DNA of 64,000 bases from Myxocyprinus asiaticus (taxonomy: Eukaryota; Chordata; Actinopteri; Cypriniformes; Catostomidae): assembly GCF_019703515.2 (NCBI RefSeq), contig NC_059388.1, positions 1,625,501 through 1,689,500 of the forward strand, read 5' to 3'. Position 1 is the first letter of the stretch. Each line of letters opens with the position of its first letter. The notes under the pieces were generated by a model. That model was not told the origin of the DNA. It saw only the letters and a program-made list of their open reading frames with translations, and searched no databases. Shown here in pieces: positions 34,487 through 45,846 of this stretch. The translations under genes were made by a program, and so were the position numbers.

Positions 34487-34764
34487 AAGCAGAATTTACT
34501 ATAAAATGGGCCAGCACCTTCAGTTAAAAAAGGGAGTTTGTTTGTTAATCTATTCCATTTCTTCTATGCTCCGGTTTTTGTTTATACCAGAATAGTCATG
34601 TAAATAAAGTTTCCTGTGTTGCATGAAGATACTGTATGTAATTAGATGGCAAACTCAAAAACAGCTCTCAAATCAGCACATTAAACACCGCAAGTTAACA
34701 CTATTAAAATAAACATTCCTCCTATTTTTTTCATGCTCTCACGTTGTTCTAGGGATTATAAGTA

Positions 34765-36409
34765 CAGTATAAAGTTGAAGTCAGAAGTTTACATGCACTT
34801 AGGCTGAAGTCATTAAACTAATTTTTTAACCACTCCGCAGATTTAATATTAGCAAACTATAGTTTTGGCAAGTCATTTAGGACATCTGCTTTGTGCATGA
34901 CATGAGTAATTTTTCCAACAATTGTTTGCAGATCAGATCGTTTCACTTTTAATTGACTATATCACAATTCCAGTGGGTCAGAAGTTTACATACACTAAGT
35001 TAACTGTGCCTTTAGGCAGCTTGGAAAATTCCAGAAAATGATGTCAAGCCTTTAGACAATTGGCCAGATAGCTTCTGATAGGAGGTGTACTGAATTGGAG
35101 GTGTACCTGTGGATGTATTTTAAGCCCTACCTTCAAACTCAGTGCCTCTTTGCTTGACATCATGGGAAAATCAAAAGACATCAGCCAAGACCTCAGAAAA
35201 AAATGTGGACCTCCACAAATCTGGTTAATCCTTGGGAGCAATTTCCAAACGCCTGAAGGTACCACATACATCTGTACAAACAATAGTATGCAAGTATAAA
35301 CACCATGGGACCACGCAGCCATCATACCGCTCAGGAAGGAGATGCATTCTGTCTCCTCGAGATGAACGTAGTTTGGTGCGAAAAGTGCAAATCAATCCCA
35401 GAACAACAACAAAGGACCTTGTGAAGATGCTGGAGGAAACAGGTAGACAAGTATCTATATCCACAGTAAAACAAGTCCTATATCGTCATAACCTGATAGG
35501 CTGCTCAGCAAGGAAGAAGCCACTGCTCCAAAACCGCCATAAAAAAGCCAGACTACAGTTTGCAAGTGCACATGGGGACAAAGATCTTACTTTTTGGAGA
35601 AATTTCCTCTGGTCTAATGAAACAAAAATTGAACTGTTTGGCCATAATGACCATTGTTATGTTTGGAGGAAAAAGAGTGAGGCTTGCAAGCCGAAGAACA
35701 CCATCCCAACCGTGAAGCATGGGGGTGTCAGCATCATGTTGTGGGGGTGCTTTGCTGCAGGAGGGACTGGTGCACTTCACAAAATAGATGGCATCATTAC
35801 AAAAGTAAATAATGTGGATATATTGAAGCAACATCTCAAGACATCAGCCAGGAAGTTAAAGCTCGGTCACAAATGGGTCTTCCAAATGGACAATGACCCC
35901 AAGCATACCTCCAAAGTTGTGGCAAAATGGCTGAAGGACAACAAAGTCAAGGTATTGGAGTGGCCATCACAAAGCCCTGACCTCAATCCGATAGAAAATT
36001 TGTGGGCAGAACTGAAAAAGCGTGTGCGAGCAAGCAGTCCTACAAACGTGACTCAGTTACACCAGTTCTGTCTGGAGGAATGGGACAAAATTCCAGCAAC
36101 TTATTGTGAGAAGGTTGTGGAAGGCTACCCAAAATGTTTGACCCAAGTTAAACAATTTAAAGGCAATGCTACCAAATACTAACAAAGTGTATGTAAACTT
36201 CTGACCCACTGGGAATGTGATGAAAGAAATAAAAGCTGAAATAAATCATTCTCTCTACTATTATTCTGACATTTCACATTCTTAAAATAAAGTAGTGGTC
36301 CCAACTGACCTAAGACAGGGAATGTTTTCTACGATTAAATGTCAGGAATTGTGAAAACTGAGTTTAAATGTATTTGGCTAAGGTGTATGTAAACTTCTGA
36401 TTTCAACTG
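34765..36409 (+). mobile_element. Tc1/mariner transposon, Sleeping-Beauty-like
   Basis: About 1.65 kb flanked by TA (34763-34764 and 36410-36411). The terminal inverted repeats are of the IR/DR type: GTTGAAGTCAGAAGTTTACA sits near the left tip and again, as GGTCAGAAGTTTACATACAC, near 34975-34995, with mirror copies at about 36188-36210 and 36385-36409. Each end thus has two transposase-binding-type repeats. The transposase gene is dead. Confidence 0.9.
35162..36182 (+). pseudogene. Tc1-type transposase, inactivated
   Basis: The original ATG is at 35162 (MGKSKDISQDLRKK). A 2-base loss after the AAAAAAA run near 35207 shifts the frame, and a TAA at 35226-35228 lies in the downstream frame. From there the reading is open to the stop at 36182: a helix-turn-helix N-terminal domain (KRLKVPHTSVQTIVCKYK), a second HTH (RTTTKDLVKMLEE), GRRCILSPRDE, then the DDE domain. 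The three catalytic positions are AAT (Asn) at 35616 within LWSNETK, Asp at 35889 in QMDNDPKH and Glu at 35994 in NPIENLW. The last two have the DD34E spacing; the first is lost. Three independent lesions. Confidence 0.9.
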
Positions 36410-36411
36410 TA

Positions 36412-38127
36412 TTTCATTTGCTTTGCTATTGATAAAGAATATTCCTGCTGGTATTTATAAACAGTTTTGCATCTATTTCACCATGATGTACGTGACTGTG
36501 TGAATTCCCACTGTACACTAAATATACATGAGGAATTGCCAAGCCCAGTGTCTGTTCTTATTTTAACCTGATTATTCATATGATTCAGTGACTAATAATA
36601 ACTGTTTCTGTAGAGTTCCAAACACTGCAGGAGAGCCAAACCCATACTTTAAGATTCACACCTTCAAACCAGATTTAATTGAATTATTTTTTGGGTGAAT
36701 CCCATGAAAGCATTATGAAAAAAAAAAAAAAAAAAAGAATAATAAAAAATGAAAGAAAATAAATTATGAAAGAATTACATATTGTGTAAAGAAAATGTGA
36801 CATACAATAACACTCTGGAAACAAAATATCAGCGTGTTATTGTAATTTCAAGGAGATATGATGCACAAATCAATGCATATAAAATCAATGGATAACATTT
36901 ATTAAAGATGATTTGCAATCAGTGAAAACCTTCTATATGTAACCCACACATTTCTCTAGTTTAAAAAAAAATAAAAATAATTCCCATCACCAGTGTCTTG
37001 GGAGTATGTTATCATAGACACTCTGAAAAGACTTCTTTATTTGCTCTGGTCAAATCGATTGAACACTGACAGTGAAAACGAGCACAGCAATAAATCTATC
37101 AAAAACATTTGCCCCATTGTTTTCCAAACACAGCTGGGAATGCTGCAACTTATATAATGATTGATACAGTTGAAACTCTGAGGTCTTATCAGAGCATCAT
37201 TGGTCATTACCAGCAGCTGTTGTACCAGGAATCATGGAGCATTTCTTAATTTCTGGATCACAGTGTTTGGAGCAGTTACTTAGATGATTAACATCAGAGC
37301 AGTCAAATCTGACACTGGTGAGTTTGTCCTGACCTCTGATTGGCTGTGAAGGGGAGATGTTGTGCTGGTCCTCATGACTAACCTGCCTCTAGCTGTGGAA
37401 TCAGCCAATCAGGAGCTCATGAGGCAGCTCACGAGGCTGCTTGTGTGTTGCTGGGAGGCCATTGACAATTTTAGGATGTCAAGCTTTAGGCCTGTTTTAT
37501 TTGCAGAGGCTTTTGTGTTTTGCTCGCTAATTGTGTTTGTGGCATGCTAGATGTCAATAATGCAAAATGTTACTAAAGATGAATAGAAATTCAGTGAATT
37601 ATTGAAATTATGGTGAAGGTCTATAGTGATTATGATTGTTTATTCTGAAGAGTTTAGTTCAAAACCTGCTCCAACACACCTGACTAGAACATTCAAGTGA
37701 TTAAAAAGGGTTAAAAAGTATTACACTAAATATTAGTGTAATAGTCTGTTATATGACACAACATTCAAGTTAATTTAGCTAATAAGTATGAGACAATTAT
37801 GTTAGATTTTAAGTAAATATTAAAAAAGTTAGATTTAGTTTAATAATGGATAATAAAAAAATCTAAATAAAAAACATAAGTGCAACATTTTCTATAATGG
37901 CTGGACAGGTGAGCTATATCCATTCCACTGTCACACTTTCTACTAGGCTAACATTTAAGCAATTCCTCATCACATTAGAATTATATCTGTGACTCTAAAT
38001 GTTTTAAGATAAAGTTTACTCATAAACCAATTTTAATTATATTTTTGGATGGGTAAAAAATCAGTCAACATTACTTTTCTAAGGGCAGTTCTCTAGAGCA
38101 AAAATGTTCAGCCACCACACAGTGCAG
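36412..38127. other. No gene seen
   Basis: AT-rich. Poly-A near 36718-36736. A 62-codon frame at 37362-37550 has no domain signature. Confidence 0.4.
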
Positions 38128-38835
38128 CATGCCAGAAAAATATATTAAAATGACCACACTGTAAAAAAGAATTCCATTAAATTTACGGTAAAGTATGCCA
38201 GAAAAGGATATTAAAATGAACACACTGTAAATAAAATAAAATATAAATTATCTTATATTTACGGCAAAATATGCCAAAAAAGATATTAAAATGAACACAC
38301 TGTAAAAAATAAATAAAATACATATTATCTTATATTTACAGTAAAATATGCCAGAAATAATTTTTAAAATGGCTTCACTGTAAAAAAAATTTTTTTTATT
38401 ACATTTACAGTAAAACATGCCATAAAAAGATATTAAAATGACCACAATGTAAAAAAAAAAAAAAAAAAAACTAATTCCGTTAAATTTATGGTAAAATATG
38501 CCCCCCCCCCCACCCCCCCCAAAAAAAGATGATCACACAATAAAAAGAAAATCCATTAAATTTATGGAAAAATGTGCCAGAAAAAGATATTAAAATGAAC
38601 ACACTGTAAAAATAAAAAAATAAAAATACAATTACAAATTCTGTTATATTTACAGTAAAATATGCCAGGAAAACAAATCTTAAAATAATCGAACTGTAAA
38701 AAAAATAAAAAATAAAAAAAAATCCATTACATTTATGGTCAAATATGCTATAAAAATATAATAAAATGACCAAACTGTAAAAAAAAAAATCTGTAAAATT
38801 TTGGGTAAAATTTACTGTAAAAAAATATGGTGACC
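38128..38835. repeat. Minisatellite, about nine 65-90 base units
   Basis: Units begin ATGCCAGAAAAAGATATTAA, continue AAAATGACCACACTGTAAAA and end ATTTACAGTAAAAT. Starts near 38131, 38198, 38271, 38348, 38418, 38497, 38572, 38661 and 38745. Length variation comes mainly from the poly-A stretch. One unit carries a C-rich tract (38500-38520). Confidence 0.8.
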
Positions 38836-39309
38836 ATGTTTCAGGCTTTACGGGATGTAGCCTAATTTTGATGAGGGTGCTGCTCTTGTGGCGACCGGCA
38901 ACAGGTGTCATGTGTTTGATTGTGTCTGATTGTCCTGTCTGATTGTTTAACAAGTGTTTAACAGTTTTACTTAGAATTTATTTACTAGAAATGTATTCTT
39001 TTCTTTTTATTGTATTTTGGTCAAAGCAAGATGGAGATCATATCTTTTTTGGTTTTAATGGTATTTTTTTATCTTGGGGCTGGATCGCCAACACGTGGGA
39101 TTTTCTCCTTGGATTGAATGGGAATAATTTGATGCTGGGATAGTCTACAAACCTTCCTTTCTATAACAATATGACTGTTTACGGAAGCGGTCAGCTCTTA
39201 AAGAAGAAAAATTGTACAATGAATTGTGGGACTGGAAACAAAACAAGGAAAATGGGGAAGAATAATCTTGAGACAGCGAGTAAGGAAGTTGGCTGGGAAA
39301 AAACATTTG

Positions 39310-39767
39310 CCTCTGCCTTAGATGATTTTAGCTAATGTTCAGTCTCTCAAAAATAAGACTGATGAACTTCAGGCACGGGTATCTCATACACATGAGTTTA
39401 CAACTGGATCGCGACCCAGGAGTGACAAGAGGTGGTGTATGTTATTATACTAACCCTCAATTGTGTAATATTGTGACCGTACAGGAGAGGATTTGTTTAA
39501 CGGACATTGAGTTGCTTTCAGTATCGGTGAGACCCTTCTGTTTGCCTCGTGAATTTCCTCAGGTGTTTTTAACAGTGGTGTATATTCATCCCAAAGCAAA
39601 TGTTAAAATTGCCAATAAAACAATCTTTTCAGTGCTGCAGAGACTGCAGTCTATTTCACCTGATGCTCCATGTTTTGTTCTTGGCGATTTTAATCATAGT
39701 GACTGTAAAAGAGCATTAAGCCACTTTGATCAGTACATCACTTGTTGCACACATGGGGGAAAAAAAC
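39310..39767 (+). pseudogene. LINE endonuclease fragment (left part of a split LINE)
   Basis: Reads ILANVQSLKNKTDELQARV (frameshifted near 39340), RGGVCYYTNPQLCN, RPFCLPREFPQVFLTVVYIH and VLGDFNHSDCKRAL: an APE-type endonuclease of CR1/L2 style, clearly different from the LINE at 21-24 kb. It stops at about 39767, where DIRS copy D begins. The reading resumes after copy D at 42209 with roughly 160 codons missing. Confidence 0.7.
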
Positions 39768-40160
39768 GTCCTGGTCACTTGTGTAACCTCCGTTCCCTGA
39801 TGGAGGGAACGAGACGTTGTGTCGATGTAGTGACACTAGGGGTCACTCTTGGGAGCCTGAGACACCTCTGTTCTTTGATAAAAGGCCAATGAAAATTGGC
39901 GAGTGGTATTTGCATACCACTCCCCCGGACATACGGGTATAAAAGGAGCTGGTATGCAACCACTCATTCAGGTTTTGTGCTGAGGAGCCGAGACAAGGTC
40001 CCGGCCATTTCAGCGGGTAGTTCAGCGTTGTGGCAGGAGGAACACAATGTCTCGTTCCCTCCATCAGGGAACGGAGGTTATGCAAGTAACCAGGACGTTC
40101 CCTATCTGTCACTCACTCGACCCTGTGTCGATGTAGTGACACTAGGGGTCCCTATACGAA
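39768..40160 (-). repeat. DIRS composite 3' terminus, copy D
   Basis: A module with inverted ends (GGTCACTTGTGTAACCTCC at 39773 and the complement ending at about 40095) contains an intact promoter block on the plus strand: octamer 39908-39915, TATAAAAG 39938-39945. Beyond it, 40097-40155 matches the element terminus. Same layout as 20168-20548, in reverse. Confidence 0.7.
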
Positions 40161-40923
40161 ACGCCGCAACTGGCTGAACTGTGTTACATGAACTGCCGGT
40201 GTGTGACGGGCAGACCACTGTGTGCCTCGTAGCCAGCGCACCAGGCTGACACGTAACCTCCCCCAACACTGTTATGAGTGTCGAACGGCCCTTTGGGGAC
40301 AAGTCGACTGCCCAAAAGATAGAGACAGGCTAGCCCAGTCATGGCCTCTTATCCTCTTTTTTTTCCTCTCCCCAAAAAAAAGGGAATTAACCAACTGGGG
40401 CCACCAGGTCTAGTCGGGGGGGGGTGTCACTCCCAAGGGGAAGACACAGCGGAGACCACACCCCACCCAAAGAGAGGGGGGGGGGTATTTTGAGTGGAAA
40501 TATGTCACATGGTCTTGCCGAGCTTTGTCGGAAGTATGTCATGTGGAGAAGTCCCATGGTATGTCCTACCCTGTGGGGCAGGAGTTTCTACAAGCATGGT
40601 GACTGGGGCAGAGGGGACTCTGCCCAAGGCAGATGCAGTTTACCAACAGGGAAATGAATTAGCGGAAGATATATGTTGCATGGGGTTACCTATGGGGAAC
40701 CACCACATGCGGAGCACCTACCCCAGCACAGGGCTTAGTTACCACATGTACTGAGCTGGCAGTGAGTTTCCCCGTAAACTCGTCTGCCACAGGGCTCGGA
40801 GGAAATCATCCAGGGAACACAGTTTGTGAACACTACTGGGAGTCAACAGTGCACGTTTTCAGCTCAGGGGAGGTGAAAGGCGCTATGTGCAAGCGATACA
40901 CCCGGCCAGCTGTCCCGGACTCA

Positions 40924-41947
40924 CCTGCTTGTGTGTGCCACTACACGGGACGAAACCAGTTCCACCCGGAGATTGTAGAACCTCGCAAAGGTGTTGGGTG
41001 TTGCCCAGCCCGCTGCTCTGCAAATGTCTGTTAGAGAGGCGCCACTGGTCAAGGCCCAGGAGGCCGCTACACCCCTGGTAGAATGGGCTCGTAGTCCTAC
41101 CGGGGGTGGCACGTCCTGGGCATGATATGCCATTGTTATGGCGTCGATGAGCCAGTGGGTGATCCTCTGCTTGGAGACAGCGCTTCCTTTCCGCTGCCCA
41201 CCAAAGCAGACAAAGAGCTTCTCAGAGACTCTAAAGCTCTGCGTGCGATCCAAATAGATGTGTAAAGCACGCACCGGACACAGCAACGTCAGGGCTGGGT
41301 CTGCCTCCTCCTGGGGCAGCGCTTGCAGGTTCACCACCTGATCCCTAAAAGGGGTCATGTGAACCTTGGGCACATAGCCTGGTCGGGTCTCAGGATCACG
41401 TGAGAGTAACCCGGACTGAAATCCAGGCATGATTCACTGACAGAGAACACCTGCAGGTCCCCTACCCTCTTGATGGAAGTGAGCGCAGTCAGGAGGGCAG
41501 TCTTCAAAAAGAGTGCCTTAAGCTTAGCTGACTCCAAGGGCTCAAAGGGAGCTCCCCGTAGACCCCGAAGGACTACAGAGAGGTCCCACGAGGGGACGAG
41601 ATGTGGTCTGGAGGGATTCAACCTCCTAGCACTTCTCAGGAACCTGATGATCAAGTCAAGCTTCCCCAAGTACTTACCATCTACTGCATCGTGATGAGCT
41701 GAAATAGCGGCTACATACACCTTCAAGCTGGAGGGGGACAGCCACCCCTCCAGCCTCAACTGCAGGAAGGAAAGCACCGAGAACACCACTCAGCGAACAG
41801 AAGCCACTTCAAGGCATACAGGCACCTCGTAGAGGGAGCTCTAGCCTGAGTGATCGTGTCTACCACCGCGGGTAGGCCACTTAGGTCTTCCACGTCCCAT
41901 CCAAGGGCCGGGGGGGTGTCACGAGGAGCGTGAGATCCGAGAACCAT
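40924..41947 (-). pseudogene. DIRS tyrosine recombinase, copy D (best preserved)
   Basis: Minus strand, three frames in order. TQARAPSTRCLYALKWLLFAE is followed by a ~35-base deletion relative to copy A (near 41790). SPSSLKVYVAAISAHHDAV through TSIKRVGDLQVFSVSE carries the box-I arginine (41789-41355). After a one-base loss near 41390, VNLQALPQEEADPALTLLCP leads through SKQRITHWLIDAI and HSTRGVAASWALTSG (H-x-x-R) to NTFARFYNLRVE with the nucleophile tyrosine near 40977. All catalytic positions I can name are present, so two small lesions separate it from an intact recombinase. Role: integration of circular DIRS cDNA. Confidence 0.75.
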
Positions 41948-41999
41948 GTCTGGGTGGGACAGTAGGGTGCTATTACGATGATCTGCTCCTCGTCCTCCC

Positions 42000-42208
42000 T
42001 GTAAGTAGGCTCACTGGGGGAAAAATCTGAATGAGTGGTTGCATACCAGCTCCTTTTATACCCGTATGTCTGGGGGAGTGGCATGCAAATTCCACTCACC
42101 AATTTCTATTGGCCTTTTTAAAAAAAAGCAGAGGTGTTTGGGGCTCCCAAGAGTGACCCCTAGTGTCACTACATCGACACAATGTCGAGTGAGTGACAGA
42201 TAGGGAAG
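42000..42208 (-). promoter_or_regulatory. DIRS terminal-repeat promoter, copy D
   Basis: Minus strand: ATTGG/CCAAT pair near 42098-42112, octamer ATTTGCAT (42083-42090), TATAAAAG (42053-42060). Here the promoter lies directly upstream of recombinase-region sequence because of the internal deletion. Confidence 0.7.
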
Positions 42209-42672
42209 GGAAGTTTTTAAAACTGGTGATAAAACTGCATACTCAGCTATTTGGAAGGAAGTGAGAGTAGAAATTTGCATAATTATAAGGGAAAAAATGG
42301 AATCTAAAGTTTGTTAGCTCTGATCTTAAGGCTGTGTGGAATGGTATGAAACTTCTCCCTGAAGGGGTACACTTCAGATATGCAGCTAGCTAATGATCTG
42401 AATAGTTTTTATTTGAGGTTTAATTCAGATGTTCTCTGTCTCACGGAGCAGCACTGTTTTTAAAATTGATGTAGGCACTTTTAGACAGGCAAAAGTACAT
42501 AAAAGCCCTGAATCAGATAATATTAGTGGGAAAGTATTGAGATCATGTAGTGTGCAATTAAGTAACGTTTTCTCACAGATTTTTAATATGTCGCTTCAGA
42601 TGAAAACTGTATCAAAAATTTGGAAAAATGCTACAATTGTTCAAGTGGCAAAAGGTAGAAATCCCAAAGTGT
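42209..42672 (+). pseudogene. LINE reverse-transcriptase N-terminus (right part of split LINE)
   Basis: Reads through FKTGDKTAYSAIWKEVRVE, SSDLKAVWNGMKLLPEGV, then VGTFRQAKVHKSPESDNISG and LSNVFSQIFNMSLQMKTV, then ATIVQVAKGRNPKVL: the linker and RT fingers of the same LINE type as 39310-39767. It ends exactly at a TTAA (42672-42675) where another element starts. Confidence 0.65.
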
Positions 42673-43180
42673 TAAAGGTGCACTCAGTAATTCTAATCCA
42701 AAACACTTTTTTGTCAAATTCTGCAAATATCTCCTCACAGTCTGCTAGCTTTCTGTTCTGTGGGTGGGCTGAAAAAAAATCTAGTATTTGTACACAGCCC
42801 TGGCTCTGTAAATGGGACAAAAACAAAGTGGACCAGACCGATCCACACAACAATACTCCAGCCAATCAGCAACAGGGGGTAGTTCTTGCGTGTGCACAGG
42901 ATGGGGGATGGGGGCAGAGCAAGAGAGAAATTCATTAGAAGAGCGACTGCAAATCTGGTTTATGCAAACTTTCTAAACTCCAAGGAGGACAAATGGCTGA
43001 TAAACAGACTAAGAGAAAAAGTTCAGATGAATTTAAACTAAAAAAGAAGGATTATGATAAGTCGAGGGCTAGGAGCCGCGTCAACATCAGCGAGGTTTTC
43101 ACCGGTGGAGAGACCTCCAAGAGGTAAAAGGCTTGAAGACGGATGCAGAAGTTGCTCTTTTTCTTCTCAATAGGTGGGTA
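42672..43180 (+). mobile_element. TTAA-type (Kolobok-like) DNA element fragment
   Basis: Starts TTAAAGGTGCACTCAGTAAT inside the LINE. A small coding piece at 42992-43172 reads MADKQTKRKSSDEFKLKKKD, then a one-base shift leads to FHRWRDLQEVKGLKTDAEVA, and a GT donor-like site follows at 43173. This repeat ORF type is frequent in cyprinid DNA. No right terminus was found. The Kolobok assignment is inferred from the TTAA junction. Confidence 0.4.
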
Positions 43181-43374
43181 ACATAAATTTTGCTATGTTT
43201 CACAGACCCCACATATGCTGTTGTTGTGATTTTAGAATTAGTAGCAGGAGAGTTGTGAGTGTCTGGAGCTGGTGTGCATAAAACCATCTCGTGTGCATGA
43301 ATTTGTGGGTGCGGAGCGTCAAATGAGCACTGAAGGTAGGGGTGTGTTTGTTTTGGCAGTTGAGTTCGAATATC

Positions 43375-43985
43375 AACAGTGTTTTATATTCTTTGCATTC
43401 TTATGAACATTATGTTATATGCATGAAAATAACTCGCTCTGTGGGTCATTCAGGGGAATTTAGAATCTACTCATGAAAGGGTTAACCAGGGACTAAAAAC
43501 GGTTCAAGGAACGAAAACCAAAAACCAAAAACTAATGAAATTTTTAGGAGAACGTAACTGAAAACCAGAACAAAGTGATATATGTGAAAGTTAATAACTG
43601 GGCCCAGCACAGTAGTCACACATATGTGTTTCTGCAACAGCCAGTCACGTCACAAGCTGCCAGATTCAAAACGGCTTTCGCGCCACGCTGCTGACATGGA
43701 GAGAGACAGACTCGTTATGCAGTTCACAGAAACAGCTGCTCAAACATCCCTTTCAACCAAATACTGTAAGTCCTAACTGTGTTTATATTCTTTGCATTCT
43801 CATGAACATAATGTTGTATGAGTGAAAATAACTCACTCTGTGTGGCATTCAGGGGAATTTAGAATCTACTCATGAAAGAGTTAACCAGGGACTAAAAACG
43901 GTTTAAGGAATGAAAATAAAAATTGAAAACGAATGAAATTTTTAGCAGAACGTAACCAAAAACCAGAACAAAGTGATTTTCAATT
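43375..43985. repeat. Direct duplication of ~200 bases
   Basis: 43375-43585 and 43777-43985 share a long run of words in the same order (TTCTTTGCATTCT, AGAATCTACTCATGAAAG, TTAACCAGGGACTAAAAACG). The spacing is about 402 bases. No coding content. Confidence 0.65.
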
Positions 43986-44164
43986 GTTCCGGAGTGAAAA
44001 CTTTATTTTTAAATGCTGGAAACCGGTTATTACCAGATAATTTTAGTCTGATCATTTGGGGTGTATCACAGTATATTTTTGAAATGACCACTTCATGTTG
44101 CCCCCCCAAAAAATTATTTGGAGGCTGCTAATTGCACATAAGTGTGAATGTGTTTGTCTGTGTG

Positions 44165-44302
44165 TGTGTGTTGCCCTGTGATGGACTGGCCACCTGTCTA
44201 GGGTGTTTCCCTGCCTTCGGTCCGAGACAGCTGGGATAGGCTACAGCACTACCTGTGACCCTGCATTGGACAAGCGGCTATGGAATATGGATGGATGGAT
44301 GT
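44165..44302 (+). repeat. RTE-like LINE/SINE 3' tail
   Basis: TGCCCTGTGATGGACTGGCC, then GACAGCTGGGATAGGCT, then CAAGCGGCTATGGAATATGG with ATGG repeats. This is a widespread fish 3' tail ending in short tandem repeats. The body is missing. Confidence 0.55.
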
Positions 44303-44959
44303 ATAAAGCATGACATACACCCGGCCATTTACATGCACAGCTAATCCAGATACAAGGAAAACATTATTAGATGTAAAAAGTACATTTCTCAGTTGTTTCC
44401 AAGTCTTCATTGAATTATTATTAGATATGATGCATTAATACAGATTTGATGCTGCCGGGGTTTGACTCAGATGCAGATCTTTAATTAAAATTTTACTTAA
44501 CTTTTAATTAACTATATCAGAATAGATATCATAACAAGCATAATCACAATTTTTTATTTTATTTTGGTGAGGCAGGTGGATTATTTTAAGCTTGTTTTTT
44601 TCAGACCAGATTGCTAGCTTCTCTTGCGAGATCTAGCAACACTGCAATTGGGATTTCACCTACCCCTTAGTGCAGAGTACTGTAATTTTAAAAAGAATGT
44701 TTTTAACCGTCCGTTTATTTTGATCTAACAGGTAACCATTTCAAAGGAGGCTGGGGAACTTTTGAACTGGAACAAAAAAATACAGTTTTTGCTCAGAACG
44801 AACCAAAATGAAAACATTTTGTATTTGGAGAGTCGTGTGGTGCCATGTGAGGGTCGGAAGTGTGAATGGCAAGCTCTGCGCACTTTGCTAGTTTTTAATA
44901 CTTTTTGTGTCATAAACCGGTGAGATTCGAAACACTCTGTTCCATAACTGTTCTATGAA

Positions 44960-45780
44960 GACAATAGGTCAAAGAATACAAAATCCTCAGGCTCTGGAGA
45001 CATTAAAAGACACTTACGTGCTCAAGCTGATACCCCTGACAGGGCCGCAGACCGGGGACTCAGTTTGGACAGTGCGGTGGGAGAGATTCAGCGTCAACTG
45101 TTGAGCATGTCGGCAATGCTGGCGAAGGTCGTTACTGACTTGGAGGATCTTGCAGTAATACGTCGATCGATCACTGCCATGGAGACTAAATTCTCTGAGT
45201 TGGTTACAAGAGTGGGGGTCGTCGAGAAACGGATCGATTATCTGGAGTCATCGGAGAGGGAATTAGCTGCTAACCCGCTAGCAACCAAGACAGACTTGGA
45301 GTGCATTTGGGAAAAGTTGGAAGACCTTGAGAATTGTAACCGGCAAAACAACATCCAAATTGTTGGAATTCCTGATAACAAAGAAGGCCGAGATATGGTG
45401 AAATTCCTAGATGAGCTCTTCCCGAGTCTACTCAACATAACAGGCCATAAGCTGGAAATCGAGCGACCTCACAGTGTTCCGGCTCAGAGATCTGCTGAGG
45501 GACACAGGCCCCGATCAATTCTGGCCAAATTTCTGAGATCATCCGATAAAGATCTTGTGTTACGAGAGGCAAAAAGTAAAAGAAGAACTTTCTTGGAAGA
45601 ACCACAGCATTTTCTTCTTCCCAGACTTTGCGAATTTGACAAGAGAGAAATGTGATTGATTCAAGGAATGCAAGAAACTCTTACATCAACGGAAGGTCGC
45701 TTTTGCACTGATGTTCCTGGCCAAATTGAGAATAGATACTAAGGATGGCCGCAAAATATTGACATGCCCACAGCAAGCCA
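44960..45780 (+). pseudogene. L1 ORF1p-like protein
   Basis: The open frame can be read from about 44973 (SSGSGDIKRHLRAQ) to a TGA at 45653. A predicted coiled coil (about 45065-45330: MLAKVVTDLEDLAVIRRSIT, then VVEKRIDYLESSERELA) leads to an RRM-like segment (CNRQNNIQIVGIPDNKEG) and a C-terminal domain (PRSILAKFLRSSDKDLVLRE). After the stop the CTD tail can be followed in other frames to about 45780. ORF1p binds LINE RNA as a trimer. No ATG start was confirmed. Close to intact over its first ~225 codons. Confidence 0.7.
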
Positions 45781-45846
45781 TGCCCTTCATAAAGTCAATG
45801 GAATGAGTAAGTCAATGTGTGATGCTCTCGATGCAGCCAAGTGGAC

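Larger units (their letters stand above)
39768..42208 (-). mobile_element. DIRS retrotransposon copy D (family 1, internally deleted, 2.4 kb)
   Basis: A minus-strand element with both termini. The 5' end is at about 42208 (CTATCTGTCACTCACTC on the minus strand), and the composite 3' end occupies 39768-40160. Between them, the leader joins directly (about 42015) to sequence corresponding to 18243 of copy A, so ORF1, RT and RNase H are deleted while the recombinase and 3' region remain. It sits inside a LINE. Confidence 0.8.

Noticed and set aside
37362..37550. Small plus-strand ORF near 37.4 kb
   Set aside because: 62 codons, no signature, non-ATG alternatives and no supporting context.
45065..45655. 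Host coiled-coil gene
   Set aside because: The coiled coil, RRM-like and C-terminal order plus ORF2 remnants downstream identify it as L1 ORF1.
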